DNA of 25,000 nucleotides from Botryococcus braunii. Its lineage: Eukaryota > Chlorophyta > Trebouxiophyceae. The stretch is from NCBI GenBank assembly GCA_002005505.1, contig KV908525.1, forward strand, positions 5,001-30,000. The letters are read 5' to 3'. How positions within the stretch are numbered: the first letter of the stretch is position 1; each line of letters begins with the position of its first letter. The notes beneath the pieces are model-generated. The model saw only the letters and a program-made list of their open reading frames with translations, was not told the origin of the DNA and searched no databases. The position numbers and the translations under genes were made by a program. Positions 1-20,399 of this stretch are shown one piece after another.

Positions 1-614
1 AACCTGTAGCCCAGATAAGACCATATGTCACTGCACGATGCACAAATACCGTCAAAAATTTCATCTGCTAAGTTAAGTCCCCTCGCCCCAGAAAATGGCT
101 GCCTCTGTTACTGAAACCCATGGTTACGGGCCCTGGCTTCTGCACACGAGCAGGCATGACATGTGGCTTGCAGTTACAATAATTTTGGAATTACTGTGCA
201 TGAGATTATCCAAGTACAGCTGATCCACAGGCATGCAAAGGAAATTGCCAGGACTGCAACATTAAGAAGCCCACCACCAGCCAATCCCGTAAGAAAACTT
301 GCCTTTAGAGAAGAATACCCCAAAAGAGAGCGACTACATGCGGAAACCACAGTACATACAGTACCATCAGGAAAAAGTGTAATGTGCGCATGACCCGGCA
401 CAATGGTAGTCGAGTACCATTGCTCTGGGACCTACAACTTCGGGGCTGCTGCTGCTGCTGGTGTACACAGCACCAGTACTCAAGACAGACCTTCCTGCTG
501 CTAGTGCACACTGCAGACGTACTTATCGCTCGACCTTGCCTTACTAACTCGTTGAGATATCACCAACGGGATTCAAGGCCACTTCTGATATCGACCATGA
601 GCTCCAAGTCTTAC

Positions 615-643
615 CTTCCTTCTTTATTCATGAGACCGACCGC
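615..643 (-). other. Candidate 29-base micro-exon of the SBP gene
   Basis: On the minus strand this segment is bounded by a strong acceptor (GTCTCCTTTCAG) and a strong donor (GAAG|GTAAGA). It opens in phase 0, as exon 15 requires, and encodes AVGLMNKEG. No homology confirms it, so it stays a candidate. Nothing between 1 and 614 could be assigned with confidence; that stretch is probably intron, with the next real exon beyond the left edge. Confidence 0.3.
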
Positions 644-743
644 CTGAAAGGAGACCTCAATCAAATAGCGCCTTACTCTCGATGAAAATAACAAAAGGAA
701 ATATGCGCAAGAAGCAGGAAAGAATGGCGGAGGAGCAGCTCAC

Positions 744-10705
<9,962 letters not shown>

Positions 10706-11021
10706 TGCGGTCAAATTTTTCCAGCAGACAAAATCTTGCTACAGCAAACTAAATTAAATCCTAACTGTCTGTTCTGCAGCAAATTGCACGCACACGCGAA
10801 CAAAAGCACGCCACATCCATTCCGGCGATCCGAAAAGTCCCAAAGAAACCTTTTACAAACACGTAGCCTGTAGATTTCTGGCGGTTCCGATACGAAGTAA
10901 AAACTTAATCAGGCCAAAATAAAGGTTCCCTGAACCCTGCGGGTGCACAGTGACTCCTCAATAAGGAGCTTAGCAGTACAACTCCTCTTCCACAGATGAC
11001 AGCGTCACAACCGTCAACAGC

Positions 11022-11029
11022 CTATATAC
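11022..11029 (-). promoter_or_regulatory. Possible TATA box of the SBP gene
   Basis: The minus strand reads TGTATATAGG about 320 bases upstream of the ATG at 10705. This is a plausible core promoter, which would imply a 5' untranslated region of about 290 bases. No transcript evidence is available. Confidence 0.3.
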
Positions 11030-11247
11030 AACACACACACAACCAACAAAGGAAATGGTGTTTCAGTCCCCAAGCAGCAGCAGGGTGAGCAAGCACAACG
11101 CTTCCGGTGTGGCTGTGCCCCTCAAGTGACGACGGCATAACCTATGTGCGGAAGCAGAATCGTGAGATGCGACCTAGAGGTTACGGCCTGAAACTACTTC
11201 CGGATGATGTACGACCAATATAACGGACCCAATCTATACGTCCCTAC

Positions 11248-11395
11248 CCGAGCCAGTCGAATGCAGGCTCCACTCTGGAGCCCTGGCTCGGCAGGGCCGC
11301 TCCCGGACGGCCCCTTGCTCGCTCCGTAAAGGACGTTTCCTCCCAACAATTCCTCATCGGGCAAGGTCAGCCCTCGGGGCTGCCCCTCTGAGGGC
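11248..11395. other. GC-rich cluster of inverted repeats upstream of the SBP gene
   Basis: Three hairpins follow one another. First, CCGAGCCAG (11248-11256) pairs with CTGGCTCGG (11283-11291) and encloses GGCTCC/GGAGCC (11266-11271 with 11277-11282, loop of 5). Second, GGGCCG (11294-11299) pairs with CGGCCC (11308-11313). Third, CAGCCC (11368-11373) pairs with GGGCTG (11377-11382, loop of 3), with an alternative partner GCCCTC/GAGGGC (11370-11375 with 11390-11395). The segment stands out from its AT-richer surroundings and lies 540-690 bases upstream of the SBP ATG. Confidence 0.6.
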
Positions 11396-11868
11396 GTTGT
11401 AGTTCTTCACCTCGTATTTGGCCCAGTTGTTTCACACGCGTTCAATTCTACTGATAGAAAAAAGTGTGGGTGTTGTGATGGTGTGTGTAATGTTCCCCGT
11501 GGAGGCAGCAGGAATGGGGCCGGTACCCGCGGCTGTCCGAGGGCATGCCGACACGGCCCCCCCTTTATCATCACTCCTCGCCAATGTCAGGAACGAAGCT
11601 TTTGTGAACACCCCTCGGTTGCGCTTCTTGCACGTCCAAGTGGCGTAAACATTTTCTATGAGAACAGTCGTCCAGTGTAACTCCAATGTGCATAGAATGC
11701 TGTCCACGGCTTACCGAACAAGATAGCTGGTTGACGACTTCAATCAAAGAAACCTTTTGATGCCTTACAAGTAGGGCCAGTCTCTGCAAGCATCATCCCC
11801 AAGTTCAAAAGTTTATATGTTTATTAACTTTTGTTTTCATAACCGCAATGCTAGGTTTTTGTCCGTTG

Positions 11869-12089
<221 letters not shown>

Positions 12090-13271
12090 GTTTCATAATC
12101 GACACATACATCATGTGTGGCACTGCCTCCATCATAGACGAGAAATGAAATGGATCTAACCCCTTTTGTGCAGGATCGCATCACCATCCCTGTCATGGAG
12201 TAATGGCAGTTAGAAATGGTGTATGAACATAGAAGTTCGTGATCTCCATTACAAAGGTCTGATGCTGTCACTTCCTGCATGCACCAAAGCTGCGCCTGAG
12301 CAAGTGACGCAAGATTACTCGACAAATAAACCACTGCTGATACAGTCGGCAGTTGCAGCAATTGGTTGGGAGATCACCTTCCATCGGTGATCTCATGTGT
12401 CAGTCAGAGATCTGCCGCATGACTTGTTCAAACCGCTGCTTTACCTTGTCAAAGGTAACAGCTAGTTGACTGAATGCCAAGCGTGAGGCCTCTAACCTCA
12501 GCACTTGGCTATTCCGCCACAAATAACTTGTCCATTGCCCCTAGTTTCCGCATATCCACATGTAGGATGCGTGGTTTGCAATTAGGATATGCTTCAATCC
12601 TTATTCTAAACAACATGACATCTCAATCGTAGAAAACGTCCATGGTCATGGCCAGAGTGGAGATCACAATCGGGATCGAGCACAAAAACTTAGTCACAAC
12701 AACAGAGTCGTCCCTTTCCCAGCAATTGCAAGGTAGGGAGGGCCTAGTTGACACCATGCACCTTCAGCACACGCAAGACCCAGTTACTGAATAAGCAAAG
12801 CAGGCGCCTGGTACAGCATGGAATGCATGCAGAGCGACAACGCTCAGAACAATGCAGATCTCCTTACTGACATTAAGTTGTTTCAGGTTGACACGCCGGT
12901 ATGCATTGTTGGTATGTAAGCAATACTACACAATTACATGTCAAATGTAATGCGCAATGTGATATGCTGCGAAGGAGTCCCATCAGACAGCTCAATGTGA
13001 CAACGCGCTCATGTGTACTTCAACAATGCAATGCACCAAGCGTACAGGCCTGGACCAGCCATCGAAGCCAAGCCAAGCCAAGCCAATACCAAACCAACTC
13101 AATCTACCAACCAGTTTGTGAGCTTCAACCGGGCAACCCTATCATCAAGCATATCCAGAACCCATGCTTATCCATTCCCACCCCGAGAACTCTAGCAATG
13201 TGACCTGCTTATAAGGTGTGCCCGTACACGATAATAGTATCAAAAAATAAAAATAAAAAGCCATTCATACT

Positions 13272-13305
13272 CCCCCCCCCCCCCCCCCAAAAAAAAAGGG
13301 GGGGG
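13272..13305. repeat. Poly(C)-poly(A)-poly(G) tract (C17 A9 G8)
   Basis: Seventeen C, nine A and eight G on the plus strand, in the ALY-SBP intergenic region. The C and G ends could pair into a hairpin with an A loop, unlike the other two tracts. Confidence 0.95.
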
Positions 13306-14096
13306 AGAGGGGAAGGCAACAGACACAGCACCACCCCTAGACACACAAAATAGAACAAGTAGGACAGTTGGCACGTTGATGAACGACTGTCACAGTCCAT
13401 GTTAGGTATTCAGTGCTACATGACACATCAGGTGGAGATCACTAAATCGCCTGCTCAGAGTTCCTGCCATGAAGGGTGATACCACCAAAGAGTTGAGAGC
13501 CCAATGGACACCATGAATCACCAGGCAGTGCTGCCATACAACCGATGCGTAAATCCCCAAATTCAGAACAAGCATCCATTCAAACACTATATGTATCATG
13601 CCACACCCTCATAACTAGTATCTTTTAACAAGTTTCTTACCTTGCCGGATCCCAGGTGGACCCACATTAATTTAAATCACTTCAGATTGACCCTCGGCCC
13701 TCGAGGGATTGCTGCTTAATATCGACACATTGCCAAATCCACCGAAAGGCACTCCGCACGCGAGATCAACGAACTTCACATTTCAGCATTTAGGAATGAG
13801 CAATGATCGAAGCACACTCGAGAAGTTTCCGAAAAAGGTAAACACTTACTGGGTTTGGCCCTACCATGGCATACATACAAGGGCATACATCAGACGGCTT
13901 CGAATGCCACTCAAATAGGCTGGCTAGCCTGAAACAAACCTTCAACAACTTCACGGTGGACCTAGCTCAACCAAATTTGCAGGGAAGGGTACTGCCACCC
14001 AAATCCACAGTAGGCCCGGGATTCAACAGCACGCTGTCCCACCATCCAAGGAAGTATGAGATCAAGACATATACCCATTCATTGCAAACTCTTCCA

Positions 14097-15311
14097 CTAA
14101 AGGCTGGCAATTGCATTTATTATTTTATGCGTGACCTCCTGGATTTGTGCACACAAATCCTTGTTTCCAGGACATGTTGCCTCCATGCTTGGTAGAGCCT
14201 TCATATAGAGAGCACTGGCATCTTGTGGGGCAATATGTGAAATAGCCACCTGCACAAAAAGCAAACCATGTCAACCCTGTGCAGGCAAGGCCGAAAATGT
14301 TGAGATATCCACCCCAAATGAATTACTTTTTGTCAGGGACGGTCCAGGACTTTGACAGAGCTATCACATGCACCAGGTCGCTCCAACAGCATTTCATCAA
14401 CTGATGAGGAACACAACATTGGAACTTGCGCACTACTTACCATATTTTACGGAAATAACACTCAGTGGGTCACGGAGCAGGCCCTTTGACAAATGGACGG
14501 GTCTTGTTTACAGAAGACATTATAGCGTTATCTACAAAGAAGCTAGTAAAGTGCGTTCAGTTGATGGCAGGATGTGTGTAGAAAAGGGTAGTCCATGGAT
14601 CCCCTATGGGTCCGTACACATTGGTTGTTACGATGGGTATGATGGGGGGCATGGTAATATTCGTCAAAGGAACACTGTTGCTAAGGCAAACATGCTATTG
14701 AATATACAAGTTCTGAGATCGAGGCTGCTGGTGATGGTCTAGTTGCCGGACAGTTAACTCAGCATTATGTTCAAAAAAATGGACACCAGCCCAGGCAAAA
14801 TGAGCAAATGATCTGTGCAGTGTTGTGACCAAATCCACCAGTCCTTAAAATCTCCTCAAAGATCTTGCAAAAAAGTTCCAATCGAGACTCAGATGATGGT
14901 GGGAGTAATAATAATTTATGGGGAACCTTTTGTAAGAAGACCCATTTAGCAGTAGTTGCAACAAGTAAATTGTGCATCGAATTTGCCTCTTTTGACAGCA
15001 TTTGCTGCTGGGTCGTGGACAAATTCTCACTGGAGAGGACTCGACTGCCGTCCTCACTACCCTGCACAGCCCACACCATCTCCATCACGAGCCAGTACAC
15101 CCGTGGCCACAGCTGTACGAGGGCTACCAGACTAGACTTGGCGGTGCTGCTTGGGGAGCTTATGCATTAGAGGCCCTACCAGACGCTTGTTTGATCTCTC
15201 GTTGTTTGCTCGGCTATTCCTTACAATGCGTGCTGCCTCAAGATGGCAGTCCTGCCATTGAATGGCTGGAGAATCGCTAACCAGCGGCTGCTTGTCAGTG
15301 CGCGCCAATCC
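14097..15311 (-). other. ALY C-terminal helical domain (last three exons)
   Basis: Exon 15311-15225 ends HLEAARI. Exon 15061-14927 contains MHNLLVATTAKWVFLQK. The last exon, 14249-14097, follows a good CTTTTTGTGCAG acceptor and encodes MKALPSMEATCPGNKDLCAQ, IQEVTHKIINAIASL and stop. This matches the C terminus of plant ALYs, where LVA....LLMIQ is followed by a (S/A)L.....CP.N...Y..IQ.C...I...I.AL pattern. All junctions are phase 0. The exon 15061-14927 donor (AAG|GTTCCC) is weak but gives the only matching join. Confidence 0.85.
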
Positions 15312-18300
15312 CTGGAACAGAGGAAGACAGTTTGTCACACACATCACTGGATCAAGAGTTAAAGCGGCTCCTAAAGTCCTTACACCTACACTATATGTAG
15401 GCGATCACATGGATGGTTGCAATGAAGGGGAGGCCACACTTGCTTAACAAAGTCAGCTCGCATTAATGAACATCACAGCTTTTCCACGTATCAATATTTT
15501 TGAGAATGTGTCGCGTACAATCAGAGTACTTTCAGGACACAAACCAATGGCGCATAACGACTCGACTCAAGTACAAATGTCCACCCCAGTTGCTCGAAAG
15601 AAACTTCTGAAATACCTGGCCACGCTTCTGATATGCACTACCGTAATGCGGGTTAAGCCAAACGGAAGGTGTCGCAGAAGCGCTAGCCCCCATGAGCAGG
15701 CTCTGAATGCTGTCTTGAGTCTGCATTTTGCCCGGCATGGCAGTATCAGCCCTAAGCTTCATCGGATTGTGTGCATGAAAGCAGGCATGAGTAATGAGCC
15801 TGTGAGATGGACGTATGGAGGGGGAGAGGGAGGCACACAGAACAAGTAGGCAGACAGGCACAAAAAGTGGACAAAGGCACGCAGGTAGGTCAAAAGGCAG
15901 CCAGGGATGGAGGGAGAAGGGAGGAGCCGCTGAGAATCGGCCCACATGCGCAAACATCACAAGCAGCTGTTATGTGGTTTGGGAAATCCACATTCATTTT
16001 CAAATTGTGCCTCCGACATAGCCTACATTTCAGGTATCCCTTAACTGGCAACTACTAAGAGCCACAAAGCACCCCCCATTAAGCCACTGAGCAATACTCA
16101 CGCCTACAAATCACGAAATAGTCTTCAGCACATGACACACACCTGTTTAATAACAAGTACCACCTCAGAGAAACGCTTCTGAAAATCATCCTTTAACCTC
16201 CCGTCTGGATATTTATGCTCGTCCTGCTGTGCATTTAATTCATCACGCAAGCGCTCCGCAGCTTTTTTCTTTTTTATGAGCTGCATGGGCCCCCATGCGT
16301 CTTTAGTCCCAGTAGTCATTGAATTACATTGCGAACCGTTAACCCGAAAAGAAGAAAACGAAAAGAACAATCAGCATGTTTTCTGACAATCTTCTTTCAG
16401 AAGCACTCCATACAGAAATGAAGCATTGCTTTTAGAAATAAACCCCAAACAAAATGAATTTGTTTACTCTGGAATATAATTACTGGAAATTTCCAGCTCT
16501 ATACAGGAAACTGATAGGATCCTTCCAAAAAAATCATTTCTCTAGAGATAGCTAGCATCTGTCTTGGTTTCAATTTGAAATACATTTCTCCTATGCCAGA
16601 GGCAACAATATCTCTAACCAGGCCACATGCTTAACATTGCAGGACAATGAATAGAATTTAACCGTAACACGTATCATTTTACAGCAGCTAGTGCCCCACT
16701 CTCCCCCTTCCTAACAACAATGACAACGACGACGATGATGACAACATATTTAAACTTTGCATCCCTATCACCAATTGTACATTACAGCGTGAGTGGAGGC
16801 ACCCACGCGATGCAACTGATGCCCAATACTCTATTTTTCATGGTTGCAATTGATGGACGCTCAGGCTGTGCTTGTTCCTTGGGAGGAATTAATAGATGCC
16901 CCATGAAACACAATGAACAGAATTCAGGGATGACCTAGTACATGAACAACCCTGCACAGACAGTTGGGTCGCTATCTATAACATGCACCAAATACTCAAG
17001 GCGCTCACCTCATGATAGTGGCTGTTTGGGTCACTCCCATGCAACGGATCACGTGCCAAGAAAGCTGCATCTAAGGAGTTGTAATTCGAGAAAGACAGTG
17101 GCGATGCCCCTAGCGCACCCGCTGCTCTTGCACGTGACGGAACACTTGTTGCGAGACGTCCATTCACCAATGTAGGTGGCATTTCTGCTAGGCTTGACAG
17201 AGGGAGGTTTTCGCTGGGATCCATGGGCATCACATCAATATCTTGTACCAATTCAGTACCCAAGTCACGGCGATCAAACTGCACCCTGCAAAGCATGCCA
17301 CAATGCGGCCCCGTCACACTATGCCTCTATTTCGCACTAGGCCTCTATTTTACAATTTTTAAAAAAGGTCACCCTTCATTGTTTTGGTAAGCATATGCCA
17401 GGCAGCCACAACATACAGGCATGGGAAAAAGGAAGATGGGAACGAGACCCCTGAACTCCCACCCCCCTCCCCGGGGGTGTGGAGAGGGGAAAATAACACT
17501 AGGGCCTACAACCCCATGTATGGCATACAAAAACCTTTCAACATACCGAACCCTTATCAAACCCCTTAAAAAAAGTTGAGTGAACCCCCAACCACCCATC
17601 CCTCTCCCCAATTCTCAACAACAATCCACATACATCCTTTGAACACCCACCACATGTGAAATCTGTATGTAACAATATCATCAACTAACCCCACAATGCC
17701 GAACTGAAACATAACATTACCTTCCCCCATTTTACATACCCCCATCCCTCCCATTAGGTGAGGCATCCAGATGAGAACCTACCGATACGTATCATGTGCT
17801 GCATACAGTATGCTGCCATCCTGAAGCTGACGTGTTACAGGATGGCGTGCTGTCACTTTTTGGGTAACCTTCAAAGGCCGGGGCAGGTCAGGCGGTATCT
17901 CTTTGCCAGCACCCTTCTCTTTGTAAACCTTGCGCACATTAAGGCGATGCAGCTCCAGCCTTGCCCGCTCCTGTATACACAGACGACTCAGTGCAACCTG
18001 AATACGTACAAGCAATCGTAGCATAATAAGCGATGCGGTAAATCATCAAAGCACACCCAGCTCCATCAGATCATGCTTGACGATGCACACATGGCTTGCC
18101 AAAGCAAAGATCCCCTAGGCGCGTGCTAAGTCCGATGAAGCTTCATCAGGGCAGGATTACCTGTGCTAGCAATGGACAAGTTGGACTCGCAAACACCTAA
18201 TGCACTTGCAATTGAGGTAATCGATTCAGTACTTCATGGCCCAACATCAACGTAGCAGCATTGCAAACTCTCTGCTAATGCCAAGTACATAAAAACAATC

Positions 18301-20330
18301 AATAGTTTGATCACCCGGGTCAGCTGGAAGAAGGTACCTCTTGCAAAAATGCCAGGGACAATCGCCGTGGGCGTCTCCCGCCGCCAAGCGCAGAGCGGAT
18401 GAAATTCAGATCTATCTTGGTCAGCCGTGTCGCAGGTGGAATGCCAATATCACGGAGCCCCGACAGAAATTTGTTATCTAAGAAGAAGGGGCGATCGATG
18501 GCGGAATAAAAGAACTCGTACATGATCCAACGACGTGGTTGTGGGAGCAGGCAGTTCTCAAGCTTCACTTGCAAAGTAGACTTCATGGTGGAATCTTCCA
18601 TGCCTGCTGAACCCAAACACAATTAGGAATGAAGCTTGCAAAACGTCAAAAGTACGGACAGGACGTCCACATATCAAACTGAGACTTCTAATCACTTTAC
18701 TTGCTTTTTGTATGAGCCACCTTTGATCATTTTGGTTTGTGAGGGCTGTTTGTACAGCATCAAGGAGCACATGTTATTACCTCACATGCCCCATCCGTAG
18801 AGTAACTTACCATTATATCCTAGACTGCTTGTCTGCAAGTGCTTGGCGGCAGCGCCCATACTCCTCGACCGCGCAGGGTTACCCGGCTGCATTCGCTCCG
18901 GCGCTGACTTCCGACGGTTCACACGGCGAACCATAACCTGCGGGGTAAAGATAAACTTATGCACTTCCCCAGGATCTTCATCACCCCGTGCTCAAGTAGG
19001 GGACAACAGCTATTGGGTTTTGCATGTGAGGCACTTCTGCTTCATCCAGAGCACACAAGAATGTTAACAAAGGGGGTTCATTGTGAGGGCATGATGTCAA
19101 GAAAGTTTCGCATGCTTACCCGCTCTGGGGTTACAGACCCCGGCTCCTCACTTGTGTGCATACGGGCACCATCTGACATGGTTTCTCCATCACCTGCCTC
19201 ATCATCAGACTGCTCAAATCGAAGATCGGTTCTTGCGCCAAATGGCCTGCTTTGGGAGATATGTCCAGCCTCATCTGATCCCTGGACGGCAGCTTCCTTA
19301 CGTGGCCGAAGCCTCATGGCAGTCTGGATAGGGTTGGTAGGTGTAATAGCACTTAAATTGCGTCGCCTATTTGAGGTATGCCGTCCCCTTCCCTTACGTC
19401 TGCTGCACCCAGTACTCCACCGACATATCAAATCTCTGAATCGTCACTCCTTTTCAAGACTGACTCGAGTGGCATCTATCCCTGTATTGACTAAGAGCAG
19501 GCAAGACTCATCACCTGACTCGTAGGGGTGCAGCCGCTGTGTATGGCGTCTGTGGTCCGGGGCACTCTTGGACCCCTGCGCTCTTGGTTTGAGCCGCATC
19601 TTTCTCTGATTCTTGTCTGTCTACAGAAACTTCCAGGAGTGATAAGGGATCCTCATTCGGTCCTTCTTTGCCACCTGCACTGCCTGCAGCGCCACTCACA
19701 GCCATCTACGCATTAACGCGATTGATAAATACCGGCCTGGTACATGCCTCCCAACTCAAAATGCAAAGGCTTGCTGTGTTGCAACAGCTGTGCGCGTATA
19801 GCATCTTAGCTTGATACAAGAGGTGCTCTGATCCACAAGCCTGAAACTATCCACCAATTGCGAGGACATATTGCAACAAGAGCCCTTGCGTTTTAAGTTA
19901 AGTGCCAAACCCACCTTCAACAGCATGTGGTTGCAGACCATTTGCACCTGGATCCTCTTTACTGGGACAGAGGCTGAGCAATGAATCACAGATTTCCAGC
20001 TCTTCGGCACTGGGCAGAGTCCCTACACTTTCCTGCAACAAATGAATGCGCATGAATCTGGGGATAGACTCGAGTCCGCATTGAGAGAAGGTGCATGGTC
20101 CAAATCATACACAGAAATGTCAGGCATATTGCCGATCAACTGAGGGGGCTAAAACCCTACAGGCTTACACTTGTACTCAACCCCGGACCCCACATTCACC
20201 CACCCACACCCACACACGCCACACCCACACTGCCCCCCACCCCGCACAAACACACCCTACACGCATGAACGCACACGCTGACGGGAGGGAGGGAGGGAGG
20301 GCGGGCGGGAGGGCAGGAGCGGGAGCGGGA

Positions 20331-20399
<69 letters not shown>

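Noticed and set aside
11432..11707. 91-codon minus-strand and 76-codon plus-strand frames upstream of the SBP gene
   Set aside because: Neither shows a domain or a convincing start or splice context.
13866..14195. 109-codon plus-strand frame
   Set aside because: It is antisense to the last ALY exon, whose C-terminal match is much stronger.
14368..14742. 124-codon plus-strand frame
   Set aside because: It lies opposite an ALY intron and has no recognisable similarity or splice context.
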